From positions 97,981 through 161,980 of the forward strand of contig DAOUFM010000050.1 in assembly GCA_034429975.1 (NCBI GenBank): DNA of 64,000 bases. The letters are read 5' to 3'. The translations under genes were made by a program, and so were the position numbers. The DNA comes from UBA6170 sp034429975. GTDB lineage: Bacteria; Chloroflexota; Anaerolineae; Anaerolineales; Anaerolineaceae. Each line of letters begins with the position of its first letter. Within the stretch, counting starts at the first letter, position 1. This document shows, in pieces, positions 33,774-42,923 of the stretch. Below the pieces are notes generated by a model. The model ran no database searches. It saw nothing but the letters and a program-made list of their open reading frames with translations, and was not told the origin of the DNA.

Positions 33774-34796
33774 ATGAGCGATGAAAGAATGATAAGTCCT
33801 GAAGCGAAACCAGATGACCGCCTAGATCAAACGCTGCGACCGACGTCTCTGAGTGAAGTAATAGGTCAGGATCAAGTACGAGAGAATTTGGCTATTTTAA
33901 TTGATGCTGCCAAACAACGGAATGAATCTTTAGATCATGTTCTTTTTTACGGCCCCCCAGGTTTAGGTAAAACCACCCTTTCTCACGTTTTGGCAAATGA
34001 GATGGGCGTTAATATTCGTATAACATCAGGACCTGCCATTGAAAAAGCAGGCGATCTGGCGGCAATATTAACAAATTTACGAGCTGGAGATATCCTTTTT
34101 ATTGATGAAATTCATCGCCTGGGGCGTGCAATTGAGGAAATCCTATACCCTGGCATGGAAGATTTCGCGCTGGATATTGTAATAGGAAAAGGCCCGAGCG
34201 CCCGATCAATACGATTAAAACTCCCACGTTTTACAGTGATCGGTGCGACAACCCGATTAGCACTCGTTACGGCACCATTAAGAGCCAGATTTGGCGCTGT
34301 ATATCGTCTGGATTATTATGATCAGGCTTCAATGGAAAAGATCGTTCAAAGAGCTGCAAATATGTTGGCAGTTCCTTTTGAAATGGATGGTATCCGTGAG
34401 ATTGCCCGTCGTGCGAGAGGAACCCCCAGGGTCGCACTTAGATTGCTACGCAGAGTGCGTGATTTCACCCAGGTGCGCTCGAATGGGGTTGTTTCTTTTC
34501 AAACAGCCATTGATGCGCTTAACCTACTAAATGTAGATGCATTGGGTCTGGATGAGATTGATCGCAGAGTAATTTTGACGATTATCGAGAAATATAACGG
34601 AGGACCGGTTGGTCTAAGCACAATCGCCGCATCAATCAGCGAAGAGCCGGATACAATCATGGATGTTGTTGAACCCTACCTTTTGCAACTTGGTTTTTTG
34701 GATCGGACCAGCCAGGGTAGAGTTGCAACGAAATTTGCTTATGAACATCTTGGCTTTGAGTATTCAGAAAATGAACATCAACCTAGATTACTTTAA
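33774..34796 (+). CDS. ruvB: RuvB, Holliday junction branch-migration ATPase
   Basis: The 340-residue protein has normal RuvB length, with LRPTSLSEVIGQ, Walker A GPPGLGKTT, Walker B FIDEIHRL, and the winged-helix C-terminus (LGFLDRTSQGRVAT). It drives branch migration with RuvA in recombination repair; ruvA and ruvC are not in the window. A TATAAT ends 7 bases before the ATG and no ribosome binding site is at the right distance, so a leaderless mRNA is possible. queA follows after 9 bases. Confidence 0.97.
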   Translation: MSDERMISPEAKPDDRLDQTLRPTSLSEVIGQDQVRENLAILIDAAKQRNESLDHVLFYGPPGLGKTTLSHVLANEMGVNIRITSGPAIEKAGDLAAILTNLRAGDILFIDEIHRLGRAIEEILYPGMEDFALDIVIGKGPSARSIRLKLPRFTVIGATTRLALVTAPLRARFGAVYRLDYYDQASMEKIVQRAANMLAVPFEMDGIREIARRARGTPRVALRLLRRVRDFTQVRSNGVVSFQTAIDALNLLNVDALGLDEIDRRVILTIIEKYNGGPVGLSTIAASISEEPDTIMDVVEPYLLQLGFLDRTSQGRVATKFAYEHLGFEYSENEHQPRLL

Positions 34797-34805
34797 AAAA
34801 CGACT

Positions 34806-35825
34806 TTGAAGACAGAAGAATTTGATTACCAGCTTCCATTAGATCGAATTGCCCAAACACCAATTGAACCGCGCGATCATTCCAGGTTAATGGTTTGGAA
34901 TCGAAAAGAAAGAAAAATATTTCATAAAAACTTTTATGAAATTAGTGAATTTTTATTACCGGGCGATTTGTTGGTTATTAATAAAACCAGGGTCATACCA
35001 GCAAGAATTTTTGCCAGAAAACCAAGTGGGGGAGAAGTTGAGATTCTTTTACTAAAAAAATTAGACGAAACAACCTGGGAATGCCTGGTAGGCGGAAAAC
35101 GAGTTAATCCGGGTATACGCTTATCGACTGAAGTTGATGTTGATATAGAGGTAATAAAAAACCTGGAAGGACCGCAAAGATTAATTCAATTCTCAAGACA
35201 GATTGAACCGTATCTTTCGGCTATTGGTCAAATGCCACTTCCTCCGTATATTCACACAAAATTGAAAGATCAAGAACGTTACCAGACGGTTTTTGCTACG
35301 GATAGCGGCTCTGCTGCTGCTCCAACAGCAGGTTTGCATTTCACAAATGAGTTAATGATCAAACTTCAGAACCAAGGGGTGAGATTCTGCCAGATAACGT
35401 TACATGTTGGTCTGGATACCTTCGCACCTGTAACCGAAGAAGACGCTGAAACCCACAAAATTCATACTGAATGGTGTGAAATAACTGAACAAGCTGCATC
35501 TCTTATCAATGAAACAAAAAGGATGAATCAAAGAGTTATCGCAGTGGGAACAACAAGTGTACGAACTTTAGAAACTGGAGCAAAATTTTCCTCGAAGGGA
35601 AATACAATCGGCGCATTTACTGGACCCACAAATTTGTTTATTTTGCCAGGTTATAAATTTCAAGTAGTCGATGCAATGGTTACCAATTTTCATCTTCCAA
35701 AATCGAGCCTTATTATGCTGGTAAGTGCATTTGCTGGACAAAATGCAATCCTGGATTTGTATAAGCAAGCAATTGAACTGAATTATCGGTTTTATTCCTT
35801 TGGGGATGCAATGTTTATTGAATAA
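34806..35825 (+). CDS. queA: QueA, S-adenosylmethionine:tRNA ribosyltransferase-isomerase
   Basis: The start is TTG at 34806, as the family N-terminus (FDYQLP..RIAQTPIEPRDHSRLMV) begins there. The 339-residue product has family hallmarks DLLVINKTRVIPARI, GSAAAPTAGLHFT and GTTSVRTLE. It adds the ribosyl part of SAM to preQ1-tRNA, giving epoxyqueuosine, the substrate of QueG encoded at 56453-57532. It is transcribed with ruvB. Confidence 0.96.
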   Translation: MKTEEFDYQLPLDRIAQTPIEPRDHSRLMVWNRKERKIFHKNFYEISEFLLPGDLLVINKTRVIPARIFARKPSGGEVEILLLKKLDETTWECLVGGKRVNPGIRLSTEVDVDIEVIKNLEGPQRLIQFSRQIEPYLSAIGQMPLPPYIHTKLKDQERYQTVFATDSGSAAAPTAGLHFTNELMIKLQNQGVRFCQITLHVGLDTFAPVTEEDAETHKIHTEWCEITEQAASLINETKRMNQRVIAVGTTSVRTLETGAKFSSKGNTIGAFTGPTNLFILPGYKFQVVDAMVTNFHLPKSSLIMLVSAFAGQNAILDLYKQAIELNYRFYSFGDAMFIE

Positions 35826-35853
35826 TGATAAAGGAATTAAGGAGAAATTAAGT

Positions 35854-36534
35854 TTGGACTATTCAAAAAATGACCTTCTCAATTGCCGTCTGTGTGATCG
35901 GTTAGTTGCATGTCGGGAAGAAGTGGCAAGAATTAAGAAAAAAGCATATCTGGATTGGGATTATTGGGGAAAACCTGTTCCAGGTTTCGGTGATTTGAAT
36001 GGTCAGGTGATGGCAGTAGGATTAGCTCCTGGAGCGCATGGATCGAACCGAACTGGAAGAATGTTCACCGGCGATTCTTCCGGAAATTTTCTTTACGCTG
36101 CCTTATTTCGGGCGGGGTTTGCCTCTCAGCCCAATTCGTATTCACTTGATGATGGGATGCAATTACGAAATTTTTATTTGACCTCCATTTGTCGCTGTGT
36201 TCCACCTCAAAACAAACCAACTACCCAAGAAATAATTAATTGTTTACCTTACCTTCTTAATGAAATTTCTTGTATGAATAATCTTCAAGTGATCGTGGCT
36301 TTAGGATCAATTGCCCAAAGTCATGTGTTAAAAATTTATTCTGAATTATCGGGTAAAAAACTTATTTTTCCTTTTACTCATGGCAGAGTGGATAAATTGC
36401 CAGGAGATTTTCCATATATAATTTCTTCTTATCACCCTAGCCGGCAAAATACCCAAACAGGCCGGTTAACTCAAGAAATGTTTGATCATATTTGGGAAAA
36501 GGTTAACCAGCTGATAAAAAAAAATAGCTCCTAA
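35854..36534 (+). CDS. Uracil-DNA glycosylase, family 5 (UDGb)-like
   Basis: The start is placed at TTG 35854 because AAGGAG stands 9 bases before it; earlier in-frame starts overlap queA. About 226 residues. Paired cysteines near the N-terminus (CRLCDRLVAC) and further cysteines (ICRCVPP, near 132) are the [4Fe-4S] ligands of family 4/5 enzymes. GLAPGAHGSNRTGRMFTGD is the family 5 motif A, lacking the usual catalytic polar residue of family 4, and SSYHPSRQNTQTGRLT is motif B. It would remove uracil and other deaminated bases. Confidence 0.9.
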   Translation: MDYSKNDLLNCRLCDRLVACREEVARIKKKAYLDWDYWGKPVPGFGDLNGQVMAVGLAPGAHGSNRTGRMFTGDSSGNFLYAALFRAGFASQPNSYSLDDGMQLRNFYLTSICRCVPPQNKPTTQEIINCLPYLLNEISCMNNLQVIVALGSIAQSHVLKIYSELSGKKLIFPFTHGRVDKLPGDFPYIISSYHPSRQNTQTGRLTQEMFDHIWEKVNQLIKKNSS

Positions 36535-36550
36535 AAAGGAGCTGTTTTTT
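36526..36550. terminator. Intrinsic terminator between UDG and enolase genes
   Basis: AGCTCCT-AAAA-AGGAGCT hairpin flanked by an A-run before and TTTTTT after. It lies between converging genes and can serve both. Confidence 0.85.
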
Positions 36551-36567
36551 CGTATAAAAGTTTTTTA

Positions 36568-37863
36568 TTACCTGCGAATATGCAATGCGTCCCAGCCTGC
36601 GTATTCAGCGGTTTCACCAAGTTCAGCTTCGATTCTTAATAGTTGATTATATTTAGCCACCCGGTCTGAACGAGCTGGTGCACCTGTTTTTATTTGTCCG
36701 GTGTTTAATGCCACAGCCAGATCGGCAATGGTTGCGTCTTCTGTTTCTCCGGAACGGTGTGAAGTCACTGCTGTCCAACCGGCTCGGTGGGCTGTTTCAA
36801 TGGCTTCTAAGGTTTCAGTAAGGCTGCCGATTTGATTGAGTTTGATCAAGACACTGTTTGCTGCATTTTCCTGAATTGCGCGCCGGATTCTTTCGGGGTT
36901 GGTAACCAGAAGATCATCACCAACGATCTGGAGTTTGTGACCTACCTGATTGACAAATAGTTTCCAACCTTCCCAATCATCTTCCGCCAGTCCGTCTTCA
37001 ATTGATACAATTGGATATTGGTCCACCCAGTTTTTCCAGAAAGCAACCATTTGTTCGGAAGTGAGTTTTTTCCCTTCCCGGCGGAGATTGTAAAGTTTTG
37101 TCTCTGAATCAAACAATTCCGAAGCAGCCGGGTCAAGGGCAATTGCAACTTGTTCGCCAGCTTTGTAACCCGCTTTTTCAATTGCTTCCAAAATTACTTC
37201 AACAGCTTCAACATTGGCTTTTAAAGCAGGCGCATAACCGCCTTCATCACCGACCAATGTAGCATAACCTTTTGCTTTTAGGACAGATTTTAAGGCATGG
37301 TATATTTCAGCTCCCCAGCGTAATCCTTCACTGAAATTCGGAGCGCCTAACGGCATTACCATAAATTCCTGTGCGTCGGTTGATTGCCAGCCGGTATGTG
37401 CGCCACCATTAAGGATATTCATCATTGGGACAGGAAGCACATGAGCGTGTACTCCGCCCAGGTAGCGGTATAAAGGTAATCCCATTGAATTGGCTGCCGC
37501 TTTTGCAACTGCCAGGGATGTACCCAGAATAGCATTTGCACCTAATTTGGATTTGTTTTCAGTTCCATCCAAAGCCAGCATTGCCATGTCGATAGCTCTT
37601 TGCTCGGTAGCGTCCCATTCGATTAAGGTATCATAAATCTCAGAGTTGACATTCTCTACTGCTTTTAATACCCCTTTGCCATTGTATCGATCTTTATCGC
37701 CATCTCGAAGTTCAAGTGCTTCGTGGGATCCGGTTGAGGCGCCGGATGGAACGGCCGCACGTCCCCAACTGCCATCTGCCAGAACAACCTCAACCTCGAC
37801 GGTTGGGTTTCCACGCGAATCCAAAACTTCCTGACCATAAAGTGAAACGATTGTTGTATCCAT
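36568..37863 (-). CDS. eno: Enolase
   Basis: The 431-residue protein has all enolase landmarks: SRGNPTVEVEV, GASTGSHEALELRDGD, MNILNGGAH, GDEGGYAP, SIEDGLAEDDWEGW and LIKLNQIGSLTET. It converts 2-phosphoglycerate to phosphoenolpyruvate. GAGGT precedes the ATG, with a TATACT -10 candidate about 40 bases upstream. It stands alone between terminator and pyrG. Confidence 0.98.
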   Translation of the reverse strand: MDTTIVSLYGQEVLDSRGNPTVEVEVVLADGSWGRAAVPSGASTGSHEALELRDGDKDRYNGKGVLKAVENVNSEIYDTLIEWDATEQRAIDMAMLALDGTENKSKLGANAILGTSLAVAKAAANSMGLPLYRYLGGVHAHVLPVPMMNILNGGAHTGWQSTDAQEFMVMPLGAPNFSEGLRWGAEIYHALKSVLKAKGYATLVGDEGGYAPALKANVEAVEVILEAIEKAGYKAGEQVAIALDPAASELFDSETKLYNLRREGKKLTSEQMVAFWKNWVDQYPIVSIEDGLAEDDWEGWKLFVNQVGHKLQIVGDDLLVTNPERIRRAIQENAANSVLIKLNQIGSLTETLEAIETAHRAGWTAVTSHRSGETEDATIADLAVALNTGQIKTGAPARSDRVAKYNQLLRIEAELGETAEYAGWDALHIRR

Positions 37864-37944
37864 TTTTACCTCTTCTTATAAATAATTCAGTTCAAAGCGA
37901 TAGTATACCCGCTTTTAGATTTGAATATAAAACCAATTTATTCT

Positions 37945-39558
37945 TCAGGAAGATAATTTTTGTTTTTTTGCCTTTTGAATAAATTTTATAAAAAGAGGAT
38001 GAGGGCGATTGGGTCTGGAAAGAAATTCAGGGTGAAATTGAGTGGCCAGCATAAACGGATGATCTTTTAGTTCAACGATTTCAACCAATTTACCATCGGG
38101 GGAAAGACCTGAAAAAACCATTCCATTTTGTTGATATGTTTCTCGAAAACGATTATTAAACTCAAAACGATGCCGGTGTCGTTCTTCAATCAAATTTGTT
38201 TGATAAGCTTCAAACGCTTTCGTTCCAGTTTGAATTTTGCAGGGGAATAGCCCTAAACGCATTGTGCCGCCCATATCCGCTAAATGTTGTTGATCCGGGA
38301 GGAGATCAATGACTGGATAAGCAGTTGAAGGGTCAAATTCTGAGGAGTTCACTGACTCATCATTAAAGATAAACCTGCCAAATTCTACAACCATGAGATG
38401 CATTCCCAAACAAAGCCCTAGGAAAGGTTTCTGGTTTTCACGAGCAAAGCGAACTGCAGTGATTTTTCCTTCAACACCGCGGCTTCCAAACCCACCTGGA
38501 ATGATAATTCCATCTGCTGCCGATAAATTATCTAAAAATCTCCCTTTTTCAAGATCGGATGAATGGATCCAATCAATATCAAGGTCTAAATTTTCTGATA
38601 TCGTTGCATGATTGAGAGCCTCACGGACACTCATGTAAGCATCATGTAATTCCACATATTTACCAACCAGAGCTATTTTTAGTTTTTCTCTTTTACTGGA
38701 TGCAACATGAACCATTCGTTCCCATTCTTTCCAATCCGGTGATTTTTTGGGCTGCAGTTCAAGCCGTTTTATGATAAAATCGGCGACCTTCGCTTTTTCC
38801 AAAAGTAATGGAACTTCGTATAGATTATCGGCAGTTTGCATCGGGATGACTGCTTCGCGGCTCACATCACAAAATAAAGCGATTTTATCGCAGAGCTCAT
38901 CAGGAATTGGATAATCTGATCTGGCGATGATCATATCCGGAGAAATGCCTGTGCTCCTCAATTCGCGGACTGAATGCTGAGTGGGTTTTGTTTTAATCTC
39001 TCGAGTTGCTCCAATCGTTGGTAGCCAGGTTACATGAACATATAAAGTATTTTCTCTTCCTAAATCACTTCGTAATTGCCTAAGGGATTCGAGAAATGGC
39101 TGTGATTCAATGTCACCGACAGTTCCTCCAACTTCAACAAGAACAATTTCAACATTTGCGGTTTTAGCAACCAACGAAATGCGTCTTTTAATTTCGTTTG
39201 TTATATGAGGAATGACTTGAATGGTACCACCAAGATAATCGCCTCTACGTTCTTTGCTAATTACTTCTGCATAGACTTGTCCGGTGGTTACGTTACATTC
39301 TTTGGTTAAATGGATGTCAATAAATCTTTCATAGTGACCTAAATCTAAATCGGTCTCGGCGCCATCATCAGTCACAAAAACTTCACCGTGTTGGTAAGGG
39401 CTCATTGTTCCTGGGTCAACATTAATGTAGGGATCTAATTTTTGTACCCCAATTTGGAAACCCCGTTCTTTAAGGAGACGACCTAATGCTGCTGCCGTCA
39501 CTCCTTTCCCAACAGAACTAACGACCCCGCCAGTAAAAAAGATATATTTGGTGTTCAT
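37945..39558 (-). CDS. pyrG: CTP synthase
   Basis: The 537-residue protein consists of a synthetase domain starting FFTGGVVSSVGKGV and a C-terminal class I glutamine amidotransferase domain with LCLGMHL (nucleophile Cys, near 380) and a distal FHPE (His/Glu). It makes CTP from UTP, ATP and glutamine. AGGAG precedes the ATG. Together with upp it is one of two pyrimidine genes here, but they are not linked. Confidence 0.98.
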   Translation of the reverse strand: MNTKYIFFTGGVVSSVGKGVTAAALGRLLKERGFQIGVQKLDPYINVDPGTMSPYQHGEVFVTDDGAETDLDLGHYERFIDIHLTKECNVTTGQVYAEVISKERRGDYLGGTIQVIPHITNEIKRRISLVAKTANVEIVLVEVGGTVGDIESQPFLESLRQLRSDLGRENTLYVHVTWLPTIGATREIKTKPTQHSVRELRSTGISPDMIIARSDYPIPDELCDKIALFCDVSREAVIPMQTADNLYEVPLLLEKAKVADFIIKRLELQPKKSPDWKEWERMVHVASSKREKLKIALVGKYVELHDAYMSVREALNHATISENLDLDIDWIHSSDLEKGRFLDNLSAADGIIIPGGFGSRGVEGKITAVRFARENQKPFLGLCLGMHLMVVEFGRFIFNDESVNSSEFDPSTAYPVIDLLPDQQHLADMGGTMRLGLFPCKIQTGTKAFEAYQTNLIEERHRHRFEFNNRFRETYQQNGMVFSGLSPDGKLVEIVELKDHPFMLATQFHPEFLSRPNRPHPLFIKFIQKAKKQKLSS

Positions 39559-39720
39559 AAATGCTCCTGAAGAAAAGATGGAGATATTTAATAATTTTTT
39601 AAAAGAAAAATAATAAATAAAATTTTACCATTATTATCGATGCAGAAATGTCGTTGGAAAGGGTAGTGTCTGCAAGTAAAAGTAACGTAAACTTTTTATC
39701 CTCAACTCCGACCTTTTAAA

Positions 39721-39752
39721 AAAAAAACCCGTCTAACGAGACGGTTTTTTAT
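39721..39752. terminator. Intrinsic terminator downstream of the S1-domain gene
   Basis: ACCCGTCT-AACG-AGACGGTTTTTT hairpin with A-run and T-run. It ends the S1-domain gene (stop at 39779). The rest of the 220-base gap to pyrG (39559-39720) contains nothing I can name. Confidence 0.8.
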
Positions 39753-39778
39753 TTTTTTCTATGGGAGAGAAATTCGAG

Positions 39779-40627
39779 TTAGCTTGCTTTTTGATCTAAT
39801 GTGCGAGCGAGGAGATCATCCTGAACAGCAGTAAATTTTGCTGTTTTCTTCTTCGACTCCTGCTTTTTGGCATTCGCCTTATCCATCGCCGCTCTTATTG
39901 CTAATTCCATAGCTGTTGGCTCTTCTTCTGCCTGATCGGTAGCAACAAGATCAAGCTCCAAAGATGAGAATTCTGTTGTTTCTTTCCTTGAGTTTTTCTT
40001 TTCTCGCTTTTTCCGAACAGGTTTTTCTCTCTTGGTTTGCAACTCTTCGAAATTCTGAATAGAAGTGGTTTGCTCAACAAAATCTTCTTTTTCTGGTTCA
40101 GGTGTTAATGCTTTTATTGATAATTTAATTTGTTTCTTTTTTCGATTGAAATCAATAATTTCAGCTTCGATTTCATCGCCTTCTTTCATAACATCCGCCG
40201 GAGTTCGGACATAACCATGAGCCATCTCACTGATATGGATCAACCCAGGTCGTTCGGCGCCGATTTCAACAAAAGCGCCAAAAGTTTCCAATCTGATAAC
40301 TTTACCTTTGACGGTTAGGCCTGTCTTGACTTCGCGCCATTCAAGATCCAAAGGCTTGACCATGGTTAATTCGATTCTTTGATCACGAACTCTTTTTACC
40401 CAAACTTCGATTTCTTCACCTTCTTTAAGCACATCAGCCACCGAAAGGATGGGCGCATTTGAAGATGAGATCATTTGGGACACATGCAGCATGGCCGGTT
40501 TTTCTGCACCAATGTCGATGGCTGCACCAGCCAGGGTCGTTTTTAATACCTTTCCGGTGAATTTCATCTTTTGTTTGATTTCAGAAATCGGCTTGCGGCT
40601 TGTATCCGCTGATAAATTTTGTTCCAT
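39779..40627 (-). CDS. S1 RNA-binding domain protein (two S1 repeats)
   Basis: The ATG at 40627 follows GGGAGAG and is preferred over an upstream TTG. About 282 residues: two S1 domains (about 20-90 and 100-175; KVIRLETFGAFVEIGAERPGLIHISEMA is the clearest), then a lysine/arginine-rich stretch (KPVRKKREKKNSRK) and an acidic-basic tail. It resembles ribosomal protein S1-like proteins of Chloroflexota but is far shorter than classical S1. Likely binds mRNA or ribosomes. Confidence 0.88.
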   Translation of the reverse strand: MEQNLSADTSRKPISEIKQKMKFTGKVLKTTLAGAAIDIGAEKPAMLHVSQMISSSNAPILSVADVLKEGEEIEVWVKRVRDQRIELTMVKPLDLEWREVKTGLTVKGKVIRLETFGAFVEIGAERPGLIHISEMAHGYVRTPADVMKEGDEIEAEIIDFNRKKKQIKLSIKALTPEPEKEDFVEQTTSIQNFEELQTKREKPVRKKREKKNSRKETTEFSSLELDLVATDQAEEEPTAMELAIRAAMDKANAKKQESKKKTAKFTAVQDDLLARTLDQKAS

Positions 40628-40713
40628 TAAACACTCTCCCAAGTTTTTTGCAGCGGAGAATGATTATAATACCCGCAGGTAGAACTGTCAAACTCCAACC
40701 TTTTCTTTTTTTT

Positions 40714-41952
40714 CTACTTATCCATCAATAATTCAATGGCTTTTTCCAGTTGTGTATCATGATTTTGAGTTATATCATCTTCTGTAATTTCAACTTCGTA
40801 ATCCGGGGTAAGTCCTAATTTATTTATTTGTCTTTCTTTAGGTGTCAACCAACGAGCGATTGTAACACGAATCGCACCCTGATCATTTTGGAGGGTAACC
40901 CAATTCTGTACAGAGCCTTTTCCATAACTAGTTTTACCAACCAGAACACCTCTTCCGTAATCCTGAATAGCTCCAGCGGTGATCTCTGAGGCTGAAGCAG
41001 TGCCCTCATTTATCAAAACAACCAGTGGAATTTCGGTCGCAATACCATTCTTTTTTGCATTGTATGTGATCCGTTCTCCATCACCGAATTCTTCATACAT
41101 TATTGGGCTTTGATCGACAAATTCAGAAGTTACTTCAATTGCGGTGTTCAAATAACCACCACCATTGTTGCGCAAATCCAAAATAATTCCCTTGGGCTTG
41201 TTTTTCATTAGGTCCTTTAACAATTTACGTAAATCATCATGAGTTTTTTCCCCAAAATTGATTAATTGAATATAGGCAATATTATCATCTAACATTTTTC
41301 CTTCAACGCTTGGCAGTGTGATTTTTTCCCGGGTTATGGTTACATCAAAGGTTTCATTGGTCGATGGACGATAAATTGTCAAAATTACATTCGTGCCGGC
41401 TTTCCCTAAAACTCTTCGTAAAACCAGATTCCCATCAATTCCGGTCATATCTTCTCCGTCGACCGCTTTTATCTGATCATCGGATTTTAATCCCTGTTTT
41501 TCAGCAGGAGAGCCAGGCATAGGGCTGATGATAATTACGTATTCTCCGGTCACATCCACCCAGGCGCCAATTCCATCATATTCACCTTCTAACGGCGTAT
41601 TTTGCTGCCGAAACATATCCGGATCCATATAGGAGGTGTGAGGATCGTCCAATGAACCAAGCATTCCGGAAATCGCGCCACGCATCATCAGCGTTTGATC
41701 AACCGGCTGGTCGACATATTGGTCAACGACATAATTCCATGTCTCCCAAAAAGGCTTGAATAATTCATCTAAATTGGCTGAATTAGAGGTCGGTCCTGAA
41801 TGATTCGTTTGAACTGAAGGTGTTGTGGGTGTATTTCCAGGTATTCTTAGTGGGAAAGACTGGCCAACCAGAAACCCTCCAGAAAAAGCTCCAATAATTA
41901 TGACAATGGTCAGTAGAGCTAATATAAGATATTTAATATGTTTAGAATTCAT
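40714..41952 (-). CDS. C-terminal processing peptidase (S41, CtpA family)
   Basis: The 412-residue protein has an N-terminal membrane anchor (9-30), a PDZ domain (about 120-205) and an S41 protease domain with the Ser/Lys dyad in TASASEI (Ser near 315) and SYGKGS (Lys near 340). Such proteases trim C-termini of exported proteins. A GAGG site precedes the ATG, which overlaps the small upstream gene by 4 bases (ATGA), so the two are coupled. Confidence 0.95.
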   Translation of the reverse strand: MNSKHIKYLILALLTIVIIIGAFSGGFLVGQSFPLRIPGNTPTTPSVQTNHSGPTSNSANLDELFKPFWETWNYVVDQYVDQPVDQTLMMRGAISGMLGSLDDPHTSYMDPDMFRQQNTPLEGEYDGIGAWVDVTGEYVIIISPMPGSPAEKQGLKSDDQIKAVDGEDMTGIDGNLVLRRVLGKAGTNVILTIYRPSTNETFDVTITREKITLPSVEGKMLDDNIAYIQLINFGEKTHDDLRKLLKDLMKNKPKGIILDLRNNGGGYLNTAIEVTSEFVDQSPIMYEEFGDGERITYNAKKNGIATEIPLVVLINEGTASASEITAGAIQDYGRGVLVGKTSYGKGSVQNWVTLQNDQGAIRVTIARWLTPKERQINKLGLTPDYEVEITEDDITQNHDTQLEKAIELLMDK

Positions 41953-42194
41953 TTATTTGCCTCGATATTGATGTCTTCTTCTTTTTTAAAATCATTAACC
42001 ATTCGTGAAAGTTTTTCCAGTTTTTCATTTTCATTTTTAAAAGGATCACGCATCATATGTGTTGTTTTTTTAATTATTTCAAAGGAGCTATTCGACTTTT
42101 TTTTCTTAAAAGAACTAAATAATACCAAGTTTATAAGAACGATCACGATAATGAATGAATACAAGATAATTTCTTTATATTCAGAAAGGTCCAT
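41949..42194 (-). CDS. Small single-span membrane protein
   Basis: The ATG at 42194 follows AAGGG and lies 10 bases after the stop of the HAD gene. About 81 residues: one membrane segment (about 9-28), then a polar, lysine-rich, probably helical cytoplasmic part. I do not recognise it. Its place between a HAD hydrolase and CtpA, overlapping the latter by 4 bases, suggests a protein working with the protease at the membrane. Confidence 0.7.
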   Translation of the reverse strand: MDLSEYKEIILYSFIIVIVLINLVLFSSFKKKKSNSSFEIIKKTTHMMRDPFKNENEKLEKLSRMVNDFKKEEDINIEANK

Positions 42195-42204
42195 TTCAGC
42201 GCCC

Positions 42205-42852
42205 TTATTTACTACCAATTTCAGGATATATCAACAACAAGTCTTCCAGATGGGACAGTTTATTGAGTTCATGGTCAGTGAATTCTTGATTGTCGGTGAG
42301 CCAAATAGAATTCAAACCTATATCATTAGCTTTTTGAACATTGCGGAGGTTGTCATCAATTAGCAATATTTTTGCTGGGTTTTCTATTTGAAGAAGATCT
42401 AAAGCAATATTAAATGCTTCGACCATCGGTTTACAATACGGACTAATATCAAGAACGTCGATAACTCGATCAAAGAAGTGTGTTATTTGGAGTTTATCGG
42501 TTACTCTTTTTGCATGCCAGCGGTCCCCATTGGTAAAAATTACTTTTTTTTGTGGAAGTTGCGTAAGCATTTCTACCAGACGGTGATTAGGCTTTAATCT
42601 ATCTTCTAAAGGTATATCATGCACAAATTGAAGATATTCAACCGGGTCTATTTGGTGAGTGGCTTCCAGACCTCTTAAGGTAGTTCCAAAGCGACGAAAG
42701 AAGTCTTCACGTATTGAGTGAACATTTTCTTCAAGATAACCTAATCTGGAAATCATGTAAGTGTCAATTCTTTCACGAATCATTGTCCAAATCCCGGAAG
42801 AATTCGGATAGATGGTATCATCTAGGTCGAAAAGAATAACATCAATTTTCAT
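42205..42852 (-). CDS. HAD-superfamily hydrolase, pyrimidine 5'-nucleotidase-like
   Basis: The 215-residue protein shows the HAD motifs: DLDDTIYP (nucleophile and acid Asp), TNGDR (motif II Thr) at about 108, KPMVEAF (Lys) and LLIDDNLRNV (acid pair). The DLDDTLYP-type start and cap helices resemble Phm8/SDT1-like pyrimidine nucleotidases. The substrate is not certain. A TAAAAT box lies 6 bases upstream of the ATG with no clear Shine-Dalgarno sequence. First gene of the operon with the small membrane protein and CtpA. Confidence 0.87.
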   Translation of the reverse strand: MKIDVILFDLDDTIYPNSSGIWTMIRERIDTYMISRLGYLEENVHSIREDFFRRFGTTLRGLEATHQIDPVEYLQFVHDIPLEDRLKPNHRLVEMLTQLPQKKVIFTNGDRWHAKRVTDKLQITHFFDRVIDVLDISPYCKPMVEAFNIALDLLQIENPAKILLIDDNLRNVQKANDIGLNSIWLTDNQEFTDHELNKLSHLEDLLLIYPEIGSK

Positions 42853-42923
42853 AGGATGATTTTACTCTAATTAGACGCATTCATCTATCAGATGTAAAAT
42901 AACTGAATGGTTGTGGAAGCATA

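Noticed and set aside
39559..39720. Possible small RNA between pyrG and the S1-domain gene
   Set aside because: No promoter, conserved core or convincing fold could be recognised; only the terminator at 39721-39752 is supported.
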